Shown here in pieces: positions 25,218 through 34,178 of a stretch of DNA of 64,000 nucleotides. A program made the position numbers and the translations under genes. Source of the DNA: Chloroflexota bacterium (GTDB taxonomy: Bacteria; Chloroflexota; Anaerolineae; Aggregatilineales; Phototrophicaceae); the NCBI GenBank assembly GCA_011523545.1, contig WTGN01000071.1, forward strand, positions 1-64,000, given 5' to 3'. The notes below the pieces were generated by a model that saw only the letters and a program-made list of their open reading frames with translations, searched no databases and was not told the origin of the DNA. Within the stretch, counting starts at the first letter, position 1. The number at the start of each line of letters is the position of its first letter.

Positions 25218-25802
25218 AATCAGTTTTCCCACATCCACGCCTTCAAACGCCTCAAAGATGCAATCCCGCGCATCCAAGCCCAGGCTCGCCTTCACATCCG
25301 CAAATATATCCACGTAACTCCCCGCCATCCGCCGCGCGCAAGCCAAGCCCAACATCGCCGCCACCCGCTCGATCGTTGCCGCATCGCCCTCGATCTCAGT
25401 GAAATTTCCGTAGGGCAACTCATCCAACACGATCTCGGCGCCCTCCAATTCGTATGTCGTCCGATACTTCTCGTAAATGAGCGCCACCGTGAAACCCAGC
25501 CGCTGCAAGATGATATGCATCGTCTCGAAGTCGCTCGTCTCAACCTCCGCCTCGAAGCGGCTGACGATGCCGCGCTCGATGCTGGCGTCGGCTTTATACG
25601 TCAGCTTGACTTTCTCGTCTTGACGTAGGCGCAGCACCACCCCCGCCTCCATCAGCGAGCCATCGGCGCTGTCGTAGCGCAGGTTGCGCTCGAAGACACG
25701 CGGCTTCGTTTGCGTCGCGCCCGCCCGCTCCAGCGCGTTTCTTACTTCTGACAGATCGGGCGTGTAGAGCTTGACTTCGACCTCTTGAAGTTCGTCGTTC
25801 AT
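25215..25802 (-). CDS. CYTH-domain protein, class IV adenylate cyclase / thiamine-triphosphatase-like
   Basis: 195 residues of CYTH fold, a triphosphate tunnel enzyme. It starts with the E-x-E-x-K signature (EVEVKL at residues 7-12), then VVLRLRQDEKVKLTYKAD with the phosphate-binding basic strands, FEAEVETSDFETMHIILQRLG, EKYRTTYELEGAEIVLDELP and GNFTEIEGD, matching CyaB-type class IV cyclases. Function could be cAMP synthesis or triphosphate hydrolysis. Its first codon overlaps the stop of the upstream gene as ATGA, so the two are co-translated. Confidence 0.86.
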   Translation of the reverse strand: MNDELQEVEVKLYTPDLSEVRNALERAGATQTKPRVFERNLRYDSADGSLMEAGVVLRLRQDEKVKLTYKADASIERGIVSRFEAEVETSDFETMHIILQRLGFTVALIYEKYRTTYELEGAEIVLDELPYGNFTEIEGDAATIERVAAMLGLACARRMAGSYVDIFADVKASLGLDARDCIFEAFEGVDVGKLI

Positions 25803-26281
25803 CGCGTTGACCTCAGGGGAATCTCGCGTATCGCTTCCGGCAGGTAGGCGTCTATCGCATTGGCAATCGTGGAGTAAGGCAGCTCGGGCCGGTCCGGCGC
25901 CAGCATCAAGCCGTGCCGATGCGAGCCGGCCGCGCGCTGAATCAGCCAGAGGCTGCGCTCGTCGCTGGACAAGCCCGGCTGGTGGCTCAAACTGGCGAAC
26001 CTGACCTTGAGCAGCACGGCGTTCAACTTTTCCATGCGCTCGGGCTCAATCCAGGTCCGCAGCTCGTCGCGCAAGCGCACGCCTTCGTAAGCGACGCGCA
26101 GCTCAATGTCGCCCAGCTGATATTCGATGACGCGCGCCACCGAATGCCGCAGGCGCCGCCCGGCATAATAGGCCGATATCTCGAGCACACTCATGACGCC
26201 GGCCCCAAGCGCGGCCCGCTCCAGCGCCGGCAAGCCCAGCTCCCCCGCCAACTGATAGACGTAAGACCCGTCAAATGGCAT
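25799..26281 (-). CDS. Uncharacterised protein coupled to the CYTH gene
   Basis: 160 residues, no family recognised. It starts MPFDGSYVYQLAGELGLPAL, has an Arg-rich amphipathic beta region (YYAGRRLRHSVARVIEYQLGD), and ends in a basic tail. It has no signal peptide, transmembrane segment or zinc motif. Codon use is like the neighbours and its stop overlaps the CYTH start by four bases, both supporting a real gene. A link to the triphosphate substrate of the CYTH partner is only a guess from coupling. Confidence 0.65.
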   Translation of the reverse strand: MPFDGSYVYQLAGELGLPALERAALGAGVMSVLEISAYYAGRRLRHSVARVIEYQLGDIELRVAYEGVRLRDELRTWIEPERMEKLNAVLLKVRFASLSHQPGLSSDERSLWLIQRAAGSHRHGLMLAPDRPELPYSTIANAIDAYLPEAIREIPLRSTR

Positions 26282-26511
26282 GTTCTTTCCGCACCTTGAA
26301 CTGGAATCAACGGAGTGGCGCCGCGCCTTGCTTCAGCATACGCGCCAACAAGACTGAACGCTCTCGTTCATCAATCATCTTGCGAAACGCTCGTATTGGC
26401 ACAGAACCTCGTCAGGTCCCTTGAAGAACGGCCCCGCCTGATTATGACCGATTTACACAGCGGGCGGCGCAGGCAGCTTCATATTGCGAACATGCTGAGC
26501 GTCTCATTCGA

Positions 26512-27912
26512 CTATGGAGGGGCTTCGTCTTGGCGCCAAGCCTCGGTCAGATTGTGGCGCGGCAAATCTCTCACGCGCAAGCCGCTCTTCGCCGGCGCTT
26601 GATAACTGCCGAAATAGCGGTCAATCTCGCGATTTAATCTCTCGACGATGGGCTGGCAGTCTTGATCGCCGTAGAGATTGTGCGATTCTGTCGGATCATC
26701 AACCAAGTCAAAAAGCTCGCCGGGGCCATCATCGTTATATCTGCGAACCAGCTTATGCTGCCGCGTACGCGCCATCCGCACATCACCATACTCGCCAAAC
26801 TGCACGCTGCGCCAGCCGGGAAGGGCGGCGGCATTATTCAGCAGCGGCAAGAAACTGCGCCCGGGGTAATTGCGTTCATCATCGAGCATATCCGCGCCCC
26901 CGGCATAATCAAGGAGAGTCTGAAATAGATCGAGATGGTCGACGAACTCTGCGCGCCGTTGATTGGCGAAGAGCGCGCCCGGCTGATTGAAAATCAAGGG
27001 CACGCGGATCGATTCCTCCAACATGTTCAAGGGCAGGCTAGCATTGCCCTTGCCCCACAAACCATGATGGCCACAGCAGAGTCCGTGATCGGAGGTGAAG
27101 ACAATCAGCGTCTCTTCACGCAGTCGCAGCGCTTCCAGCTCGTCCAGCAGGCGTCCAAGCGCCTCGTCAATGTGGGAAACGGCTGCGAAATACTGTGCCA
27201 GCGCCTCTCGCGGATTCAGGCGCGTGGGCAATGTCGATTCGAGCGCCTGCTTGCCAAAAGGGTAGGCGGGCTGGTTGAGCAGGTCTTTGAAAGCCTTGTT
27301 GCGATATGCGGCTGCCAGGCGTTCCGGTTGGCCGCGCCATGGATTGTGCGTGCCGAAGTATCCGATGTGCAAGAAAAAGGGCGACTCCCGGTCGCGCTGG
27401 CGCAGAAAGTTTATCGCCTGATCGGTGATGACCTGCGTGCGCTGACCGGCGATCGTCTCGATCCTCCCGTTCAGGCTGAATCGATGGTCGCCGCCATGTT
27501 CGGCCGGGTAATCACCGACCCCGCTGAACCAATGGCCGAAACCGGCCTGCGGTTGATCGTCGTTGCCCAAATGCCACTTGCCGCAATGCGCCGTCTGGTA
27601 GCCCGCTTGGGCAAGCAGCTGCGCGAGCGTGACCTCGTCTTTGAGCCAGGGACGTCTATGAATCTCCGGTATGGTGGACGAAAGATAATCGTGGATGCCG
27701 TGCTGTGAAGGCAGGCGCCCCGTCAGCAAACTGGCGCGGGCGGGCGAGCATACGGGACTGGGCGTGAACGCGTTGTCCATTTGTACGCCGGTGCCGGCCA
27801 GATAATCCAGCGTCGGACTGTGAATCTCGGCGTTGCCATAAGAGCCGAGCGCCCATTGCGCCAAATCATCATTGACGACCAGGATAATATGCTTCTGCTC
27901 ACTCGCTGGCAT
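26512..27912 (-). CDS. Sulfatase (S1 family, Cys-type formylglycine enzyme)
   Basis: 466-residue alkaline-phosphatase-fold sulfatase. The N-terminal metal ligands are in VNDDLAQWALGSYG, and the formylglycine motif is C55-S-P-A-R followed by ASLLTGRLP. Later come HCGKWHLGN, HIGYFGTHNPW, and VFTSDHGLCCGHHGLWGKGNAS with the metal Asp-His pair. No signal peptide, so it is predicted cytoplasmic and would act on imported substrate. The Cys must be matured by a formylglycine-generating enzyme or anSME not found in this window. Its start overlaps the upstream sulfatase by 14 bases on the same strand. Confidence 0.92.
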   Translation of the reverse strand: MPASEQKHIILVVNDDLAQWALGSYGNAEIHSPTLDYLAGTGVQMDNAFTPSPVCSPARASLLTGRLPSQHGIHDYLSSTIPEIHRRPWLKDEVTLAQLLAQAGYQTAHCGKWHLGNDDQPQAGFGHWFSGVGDYPAEHGGDHRFSLNGRIETIAGQRTQVITDQAINFLRQRDRESPFFLHIGYFGTHNPWRGQPERLAAAYRNKAFKDLLNQPAYPFGKQALESTLPTRLNPREALAQYFAAVSHIDEALGRLLDELEALRLREETLIVFTSDHGLCCGHHGLWGKGNASLPLNMLEESIRVPLIFNQPGALFANQRRAEFVDHLDLFQTLLDYAGGADMLDDERNYPGRSFLPLLNNAAALPGWRSVQFGEYGDVRMARTRQHKLVRRYNDDGPGELFDLVDDPTESHNLYGDQDCQPIVERLNREIDRYFGSYQAPAKSGLRVRDLPRHNLTEAWRQDEAPP

Positions 27913-29464
27913 CGTTCACGCTCGCCCGCCGCCGCATGAGTTCCTGCAGCTTTTGCTCGTCCGCCGCCCGAAAATCGTCGCCGATCGGGGCGCCAAAGTC
28001 CTGATCCCCCGTCTTTCTCAGCCATTCATCCAGTTCAGCTTCCAGATCGAGGACCGTCCTCCTGTACGCTGCCTGCTGATAGAGATTGACCAGCTCGTAA
28101 GGGTCGGCTTCGAGATCATACAGTTCGCCCTCGTGGTTCTGCCAGGCGATCAACTTATACCGGTCCTTGATGAGGGCGCGGCCCGGTTCAATCGTGCCGA
28201 AGCCATGCCCATAAGTCTCTACCAGCAGGGACGGTCTTCCGCTGCCGCCAGTTGTCGCCACGGGCAGCAGACTTTCGCCATCGACCGGGCGCTCGAAGGC
28301 GGTTCCGGCAGCGTCCAGAATGGTAGGTGCAATGTCTGTCCCGCAAGTGAGGGTCTGCGAAATCTGCCCGCGCGCGATCCGCCCGGGATGCCGCATCGCC
28401 AGCGGGACGCGCAGCACTTCTTCCGTCAGGTACGAACTCTTGTCAATCCGCCCGCCATGGCTGGCCAAGGCGTCGCCGTGGTCCGCCGTCCAAATGACCA
28501 AGGTATCCTCGGCGAGCCCTAGTTCATCCAGTTTATCCAGCACCAGGCCGCCGGCGGCGTCAACCATGGTGATGTGGGCGTAAGCGCGCGCCATAATCCG
28601 CTGCCACTCGCCCCAGCTGAGATTGCTTGGCGTCGCGAAGCGCCCGTCCGCATCGGTCAAATTGTCGTGCGGATCCTGCCAATAGAGCGCCGGCTTGCCT
28701 TCCAAGGTGTCGGCAAAACTGCCATATACCGGGATATCCTCGGGCTCGTACATGTCGGCGAATTCTTTACTGGGGAAGAAGGGCTGATGTGGGCCCCAGA
28801 AGTCCAGCCGCAGGTGAAATGGCTGTTCGTCGTCCGCGGCCGCCAGCGCTTCCAGTTGCTCGCAGGCCAAATCAGCCAAGAAGAATGCTTCATGGCTTTC
28901 TTTGGGCGTGGTGGTGATGCCGCTGGCATGTTCGCCGCACCAATAGCGATCGCTGCGATAAGCCGCCCCGACTTCAAGCGCGGGGAACTCACGCTTCATC
29001 ACGAAGCTGTCAAAGACGAATTCCACCTGGTGTTCCGCCGGCGGCAGATTCTTCCTATGCAGATATTCGAGATATTCGGCTGTGATATAAGGATTGCCAT
29101 AATCTTCGAGTGAGAAGCCTTCGCAATCAAAGTCCTGCGCGGCGCCGGCGCCGGCATGCCACTTGCCGAAGTAGAAGCAGCGATAACCGGCGCTATTGAG
29201 ATTGGTCAAATAGACTTCGTGGTCGTAAGGCGAATTGGAATAGTTGTAATAATTGCGATGGTTGTGCGGGTACAGGCCGGTAAGCAAACTGCGCCGCGAG
29301 GGACCACATAGCGGGACAGCGCAATAAGCCCGTTCAAAGCGGATTCCGCCGTCAGCCAGGCGATCAAAATTCGGCGTGAGCGGCCGCGGTCCGCCGTCCC
29401 AACCGTGGCGATAGTAAGCTTGATGATCATTGACGATGAGCACGATATTCGGGCGCTGGTTCAT
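27899..29464 (-). CDS. Sulfatase (S1 family, Cys-type)
   Basis: 521 residues. Seen: NIVLIVNDHQAYYRHG with the first metal ligands, the formylglycine motif C53-G-P-S-R followed by RSLLTGLYPHN, YFGKWHAGAGA, RLDFWGPHQPFFPS, and VIWTADHGDALASHGG. The ATG at 29464 gives the canonical start MNQRPNIVLIV; a GTG 48 bases upstream is possible but adds residues without similarity. No signal peptide. Divergent from the sugar importer across a 159-base region and translationally linked to the second sulfatase, so the set probably degrades one sulfated glycan. Confidence 0.92.
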   Translation of the reverse strand: MNQRPNIVLIVNDHQAYYRHGWDGGPRPLTPNFDRLADGGIRFERAYCAVPLCGPSRRSLLTGLYPHNHRNYYNYSNSPYDHEVYLTNLNSAGYRCFYFGKWHAGAGAAQDFDCEGFSLEDYGNPYITAEYLEYLHRKNLPPAEHQVEFVFDSFVMKREFPALEVGAAYRSDRYWCGEHASGITTTPKESHEAFFLADLACEQLEALAAADDEQPFHLRLDFWGPHQPFFPSKEFADMYEPEDIPVYGSFADTLEGKPALYWQDPHDNLTDADGRFATPSNLSWGEWQRIMARAYAHITMVDAAGGLVLDKLDELGLAEDTLVIWTADHGDALASHGGRIDKSSYLTEEVLRVPLAMRHPGRIARGQISQTLTCGTDIAPTILDAAGTAFERPVDGESLLPVATTGGSGRPSLLVETYGHGFGTIEPGRALIKDRYKLIAWQNHEGELYDLEADPYELVNLYQQAAYRRTVLDLEAELDEWLRKTGDQDFGAPIGDDFRAADEQKLQELMRRRASVNDASE

Positions 29465-29536
29465 CACTTGCCTTGCGCGCCTATAGGCTGGCGACTTGTC
29501 GGATGCTGACACCTAGATTCTTCCACATTGTGTCCC

Positions 29537-29577
29537 TTTGCGCAAAATTTGCAGGACAGTCTGCGCTGGGCTAGACT
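29537..29577 (+). promoter_or_regulatory. Promoter and palindromic site before the sugar importer operon
   Basis: A perfect palindrome TTTGCGCAAA (29537-29546) abuts TTGCAG (29549-29554), which is 17 bases from TAGACT (29572-29577). The centre CG and flanking TTG/CAA resemble LacI-family operators, a usual regulator class for such importers; the regulator itself is not in the window. Confidence 0.45.
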
Positions 29578-29623
29578 CTGTCATTAGTGATTCCAAACCA
29601 TTACATAAAAAGGAGAGGCGGAA

Positions 29624-30901
29624 ATGATTAGGCGAATGTTGCTGCTGATTTCCATTTTGGTCCTATTGCTGTCATCGTTTGGCGCGCCGGCCCTTGCCCA
29701 AGACCAGGTCACCATCGACTTCTGGATTCCGGGCGGGCGTGGCCGCGACGAAGGCACAGCCGCTGTGATCGAGGCATTTGAAGCGCTGAACCCCAATATC
29801 ACGGTCGAGTTGACGGCGATACCGTTCGGCGAATTCTTCGATTCTTTGCAAGTCGCCTTCGCTGGCAACAGCCCGCCGGATGCCGCCTTGATTGACGGGG
29901 TCGGCGTTCAGAACCTGGCTTTCAATGGCGCCTTGCTCCCGATTGAAGACATGTTCAGCCAAGAAGACATGGACGATTTCATGGCCGACCTGGTCGAGAT
30001 GGTATCGCTCGACGGCCACATGTTTGGCGCGCCCTGGGCCAACGCGGCTGATGCGATGTACTACAATGTCGATATGTTTGAGGCGGCCGGCGTCGAAGCG
30101 CCCAAGACGCTGGACGAAGGCTGGACCTGGCCCGAGTTTGTCGAGAATGTGAACACCGTTCGCGCGCATCAAGCGGAAATGGGCAATGAAGTTTGGGGCA
30201 TGATGGGCTTCAACAACCCCTTGCAGGGCGCCTTCTTCACCTGGACGATCATCCGCAGCGCCAGCAGCCCCGGCGAGCCGCTATGGGAAACCATCGCGCC
30301 CGACCTCTCCACATTTGCCGGCTACATCGATACGCCCGAAGCGATGGAAGCCTATGCCTTTTACCAAGGGCTATATACCGACGGCTTCATGCCCTCCGAC
30401 AATATCCCTGATGCATTCCCCAATGGCTTGACCGCCACCTTCTTCGCCATCCCGCCGACTGGCACCGTCCTGGCCCGCAACTTCCCGGATTTGAACTGGG
30501 ATGTCATGCCGATGCCTTATATCAAGACGCCGATCACGCACACCGGTTCCTTCGCGCCTGGCGTCGCCGCCAAGAGCGACAACCCCGAGGAGGCGAAAGC
30601 CTTCGTCAAGTATTTCACCAGCCAGGAAGGTTACGCCACCTATCACGCCGTCACCAAAGTCGTGCCCGGCCGCAAGTCCATGCAAGCGCAATTGCCGGAC
30701 TTTCAGGAAGGCTTTCTGGCGCTGCTCTTTGATGAAATGGTGGAATGGGGCGTCGCCCGGCCCGGCGGACCGGCGCATACGATCTTCAACCGCATCATCG
30801 CGAGCGACATGATGGTGAATATCGCATTGGGCGGCGATATTGAAGAAGAAGTCGCCAACGCGATATTGGAAGCCGACGCCCAGCTGATGCAATTCAGATA
30901 A
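29624..30901 (+). CDS. ABC sugar importer, extracellular solute-binding protein
   Basis: 425-residue family 1 substrate-binding protein. It has a signal peptide (RRMLLLISILVLLLSSFGAP then ALAQ) ending in a signal-peptidase-I-like site; there is no lipobox Cys. The mature part shows VTIDFWIPGGRGRDEGTAAV, the NPNITVEL strand, SPPDAALIDGVGVQNLAFNG, AMYYNVDMFEAAGVEAPKTL and the late GSFAPGVAAKSDNPEEAKAF helix, all typical of carbohydrate-binding proteins. AAAGGAG precedes the ATG. It heads an operon with two permeases and a sulfatase-fold enzyme; no ATPase gene is present, so a shared MsmX-like ATPase is likely. Confidence 0.93.
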   Translation: MIRRMLLLISILVLLLSSFGAPALAQDQVTIDFWIPGGRGRDEGTAAVIEAFEALNPNITVELTAIPFGEFFDSLQVAFAGNSPPDAALIDGVGVQNLAFNGALLPIEDMFSQEDMDDFMADLVEMVSLDGHMFGAPWANAADAMYYNVDMFEAAGVEAPKTLDEGWTWPEFVENVNTVRAHQAEMGNEVWGMMGFNNPLQGAFFTWTIIRSASSPGEPLWETIAPDLSTFAGYIDTPEAMEAYAFYQGLYTDGFMPSDNIPDAFPNGLTATFFAIPPTGTVLARNFPDLNWDVMPMPYIKTPITHTGSFAPGVAAKSDNPEEAKAFVKYFTSQEGYATYHAVTKVVPGRKSMQAQLPDFQEGFLALLFDEMVEWGVARPGGPAHTIFNRIIASDMMVNIALGGDIEEEVANAILEADAQLMQFR

Positions 30902-30928
30902 GGCGCCGCTGCGATAGACTTATCCTCC

Positions 30929-30959
30929 ATTCCCGCCCGTCTTCAGCTGCGGCGGGAAT
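30929..30959 (+). promoter_or_regulatory. Intercistronic hairpin between binding protein and permease genes
   Basis: ATTCCCGCC and GGCGGGAAT form a perfect 9-bp stem around a 13-base loop, without a following T-run. Hairpins here commonly protect the upstream message and let the binding protein be made in excess over the permeases. Confidence 0.6.
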
Positions 30960-30974
30960 CGAGGTTTCCCAAAC

Positions 30975-31868
30975 ATGGCCCGGATAATCTCCAACAGTGG
31001 CAGGGCGCAGCGCTATCGAGCGGCGTTTTTGCTATCGCTTCCGGCTTTGATCGGCTTGTTCCTGTTTCATTATTGGCCCATCGCGGAGACGGTTCGGCTG
31101 AGCTTTACCGATTACAAAGTCTTCACCGGTGAGTTCACCTTCACCGGCCTCAAAAATTACGACATCGCCTTTAACGACCCGCTCTTGCTACTGTCGCTGA
31201 AAAACACGGCGCTATTTTTCTTGATAAAGGTGCCGCTGCAGATGGCGCTGGGTTTATGCCTCGCCTTGCTGATCGCCAAGCCGGGCCGAGGCTCGACCCT
31301 GCTTCGTACGCTGATTCTGTTCCCGGCGGTCACCTCCATGGTGGTGGCGTCGATCGTCTGGGGCATGATGTTTCATTCCGATATCGGCATCATCAACAGC
31401 CTGCTGGAATCGATTGGCTTGCCGGCGCAGGGTTTCCTTCGCGACAAGCATCAGGCGCTGCCGGCGCTGGCGTCTATCACGATCTGGAAGGATGTCGGCT
31501 TGAGCATGATCTTTTATTTGGCCGGTTTGCTGGCGATCCCGTCGGTCTACTATGAGGCGGCGAGGATAGATGGCGCCGGGCGCTTGGCGATCTTCCGCTA
31601 CATTACGCTGCCGCTGCTCAACCGCACGCACGCTTTTGTCTTGGTCACGAGCACCATCGCCGCCTTCAAGATCTTTGTGCCGGTCGAAGTCTTGACCGAT
31701 GGCGGGCCGTCCAACGCCACGCGCGTGATTGTGCACTACATATTCCATCTCGCTTTCCGCTTCAATCGCTTCAGTTATGCCACCGCGCTCTCCGTCATTC
31801 TGGCGGTTCTGCTGATCGCCATCAGCATCTTCCAACTGCGCATCACCCGGGATGAGGAAAATGACTGA
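30975..31868 (+). CDS. ABC sugar importer permease (MalF/UgpA-like)
   Basis: 297-residue inner-membrane permease with six hydrophobic segments, starting near LLSLPALIGLFLFHYWPIAE. It has the EAA loop YYEAARIDGAGRLAIFRYIT LPLL, which contacts the ATPase, and the C-terminal SVILAVLLIAISIFQLRITR helix. Length matches UgpA-type proteins. It follows the binding protein after a hairpin and overlaps the second permease by up to 17 bases. Together the two form the transmembrane channel of the importer. Confidence 0.94.
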   Translation: MARIISNSGRAQRYRAAFLLSLPALIGLFLFHYWPIAETVRLSFTDYKVFTGEFTFTGLKNYDIAFNDPLLLLSLKNTALFFLIKVPLQMALGLCLALLIAKPGRGSTLLRTLILFPAVTSMVVASIVWGMMFHSDIGIINSLLESIGLPAQGFLRDKHQALPALASITIWKDVGLSMIFYLAGLLAIPSVYYEAARIDGAGRLAIFRYITLPLLNRTHAFVLVTSTIAAFKIFVPVEVLTDGGPSNATRVIVHYIFHLAFRFNRFSYATALSVILAVLLIAISIFQLRITRDEEND

Positions 31869-32733
31869 GCTGCGCCAAGCCATGCCGCCGCCGGAAAGGC
31901 GCGCCCTCTCCATCGGGTTGCTGTCGCGCGTCCTGATTTATCTGGTCATTGTTGTCGTCTTCGCCACGCCGTATTTGTGGATCGTCGGCTCCACATTCAA
32001 ATCGCGCCAGGACTTGTTCGATGATCTTCATCCCCTGTCCCTCCAGACATTTGTGCCCAGCGACCCGACGCTGGAGAACCTGGTCACGCTATTCACCGAG
32101 ACGAATTTCGCGCAAGCCTTCCTCAACAGCGTGGTCGTCGCGGCGATGTCGGTCACGTTTGCGGTCACGATTAACAGCATGATCGCCTTCGTCCTGGCCT
32201 GGCTCAAATTCCCGGGCCGGCGCCTGCTCTTCATCATCATCCTGGCGACATTGACCATCGCATTTGAGGCCAAGCTGATACCGCTTTTCCTCACCATGCA
32301 GCAATTGCATATCGACAATACGCTGCCGTCGATCTTCCTGCCCTGGATCACCGACGCCTTCATCATCTTTCTCTTGCGCCAGCACTTCGCCGAGCTGCCG
32401 CAGGATCTCTACGACGCCGCCATCATTGACGGCTGCTCTTTCTTCCGCATGTATTGGCAGGTGATGCTGCCCAATATCGTGCCGGCTTTGGTCAGCGCCG
32501 GCTTCATCAAGTTCATCTTCTCCTGGGATTCCTTCATTTGGCCCTCCATTGTGATCACCGATGAATCGAAGACGGTCATCACGGTCGCCTTGGCCAAAAT
32601 GTTCAGCGACGAATATATCCTCTGGGAACTGGTTTTCGCCGGCTCCTTCGTCGCCACTGTCCCGGTCGTCGTTATCTTTATCTTCCTGCAGCGCTTTTAC
32701 GTGCAAGGCTTTGTGCATTCCGGTCTGAAATAA
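31852..32733 (+). CDS. ABC sugar importer permease (MalG/UgpE-like)
   Basis: 293 residues, six transmembrane segments. The opening VLIYLVIVVVFATPYLWIVG and the standard STFKSRQDL segment are typical of MalG/UgpE. The EAA loop is DLYDAAIIDGCSFFRMYWQVMLP, and the C-terminal FLQRFYVQGFVHSGLK is the usual ending. Two starts compete: ATG 31852 and ATG 31861, the latter overlapping the previous stop as ATGACTGA with GAGG just upstream; the protein differs by three residues only. The third sulfatase-fold gene starts 14 bases after its stop. Confidence 0.93.
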   Translation: MRKMTELRQAMPPPERRALSIGLLSRVLIYLVIVVVFATPYLWIVGSTFKSRQDLFDDLHPLSLQTFVPSDPTLENLVTLFTETNFAQAFLNSVVVAAMSVTFAVTINSMIAFVLAWLKFPGRRLLFIIILATLTIAFEAKLIPLFLTMQQLHIDNTLPSIFLPWITDAFIIFLLRQHFAELPQDLYDAAIIDGCSFFRMYWQVMLPNIVPALVSAGFIKFIFSWDSFIWPSIVITDESKTVITVALAKMFSDEYILWELVFAGSFVATVPVVVIFIFLQRFYVQGFVHSGLK

Positions 32734-32747
32734 GAAGGTTGCATCAA

Positions 32748-34115
32748 ATGAATATCATCGTTGTAGTGTCCGACACCTTTCGCCGCGACCATCTGCCCTG
32801 CTATGGCGCTGCCGACGTCATCACGCCCAACCTCGATCGTTTCGCCGAAAGCGCGCTGATTTTCGAGCATTGCTATGCCGCGTCTTTCCCCACCGTGCCG
32901 GCGCGCGCCGACCTGATGACCGGGCGCTATACCTTCACTTACTTGCCCTGGGCGCCCCTGCCGCAAGACGAAGTAACGCTGGCGGATGTGATCAGCGCGG
33001 CCGGTTGGAATACCGCCGCCATCGCCGATACGCCATTTCTGGCGCGCCGCGGCTACGGGCAGGAGCGAGGCTTCAAAGAATTCATCTATGTGCGCGGTCA
33101 GCTGCACGGGACGGAAATGGAATACCGTAAGCGGCAGCGCTCTGCCTCAGAGATCGAGGGCTATTGCGCGCCGAAGACATTCACCGAAGCGGCCGCCTGG
33201 CTGGAACGCCACCATGAGAAGCCCTTCTTCCTCTATATCGACACCTGGGACCCGCATGAACCATGGGATCCGCCGCCCTATTATGTGAAGCCCTACTTGC
33301 CCGAATATAACGGCGAAGTGATTGCGCCCGTCTATTACGACTATGCGGCTGATGGCGTCAGCGAACGCGACCTGGAAATCGCCCGCGCCTGCTACAAAGG
33401 CGAGATCGCGATGGTCGATCACTGGTTCGGCTATCTGATGGAACGGGTGCGGGTTCTTAACTTGCTGGACGACACCGCGATATTCTTCCTCTCCGACCAC
33501 GGCTTTTATTTCGGCGAGCACGGCTTATTCGGCAAGCGGCGCTTTCGCTGGCCCGATGGCAGCGGCTTCGACGAAGGCTTCGCGAAAGGCATGACCGTGC
33601 ACCAACGCCAGGTGCACCGGTCTCCCTTGCACAATGAACTAACGCAGCTGCCGCTCTTGGTCTATCTTCCGGGCGTGGCGAGCCGGCGCGTACCGGGCTT
33701 GCTGTCATTGCCTGACTTGATGCCAACTATGCTGGACCTGCTTGATATCCCGCCGCCGGCCCGAACCCAGGCCAAGTCCGCGCTGCCCTTGCTAAACGGC
33801 GACGCCATCCATGACCTGGTTGTGACCAGCGCGCCCTTTGAAGAGGTAGGTGAATTATCCAAGACTGTGGACGGGCAGAATCGCGTCGTGGTGGAAGTTT
33901 CACCGAGCTCCATAACGGATGGCGAGTGGGACCTGCTGTACGCGGCTGAGGGACAGAAGGTCGAGCTTTATCGTTCGGTGGAGGACCCTGGTCACCAGCG
34001 AGATGTGAGCGCGTCTTATCCCGAGGTGGTCGAGGCATTGCACAGCCGATACCTAGAGTGGCTGATTTCGAACGATACGCCCACGCATCACCTTGAGCCG
34101 CGAAAGCGAATTTAG
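32748..34115 (+). CDS. Sulfatase-fold hydrolase with Thr at the nucleophile position
   Basis: 455-residue alkaline-phosphatase-superfamily protein. The fold is clear: NIIVVVSDTFRRDHLPCYGA with metal Asp, GLFGKRRF, and FFLSDHGFYFGEHG with the DH metal pair. The usual C/S-x-P-x-R is T49-V-P-A-R (FPTVPARADLMTGRY), so no formylglycine can form. Thr is the nucleophile in phosphoglycerol and phosphoethanolamine transferases of the superfamily, so this may be a phospho- rather than a sulfo-hydrolase. No signal peptide. The start is the ATG at 32748, nine bases after GAAGG. Last gene of the importer operon. Confidence 0.86.
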   Translation: MNIIVVVSDTFRRDHLPCYGAADVITPNLDRFAESALIFEHCYAASFPTVPARADLMTGRYTFTYLPWAPLPQDEVTLADVISAAGWNTAAIADTPFLARRGYGQERGFKEFIYVRGQLHGTEMEYRKRQRSASEIEGYCAPKTFTEAAAWLERHHEKPFFLYIDTWDPHEPWDPPPYYVKPYLPEYNGEVIAPVYYDYAADGVSERDLEIARACYKGEIAMVDHWFGYLMERVRVLNLLDDTAIFFLSDHGFYFGEHGLFGKRRFRWPDGSGFDEGFAKGMTVHQRQVHRSPLHNELTQLPLLVYLPGVASRRVPGLLSLPDLMPTMLDLLDIPPPARTQAKSALPLLNGDAIHDLVVTSAPFEEVGELSKTVDGQNRVVVEVSPSSITDGEWDLLYAAEGQKVELYRSVEDPGHQRDVSASYPEVVEALHSRYLEWLISNDTPTHHLEPRKRI

Positions 34116-34178
34116 CGGCTTGGTCAATTTTGACATGCCGTTGAAGCCGCCGTGGACATCGCCATGAAAGCTGCAACC

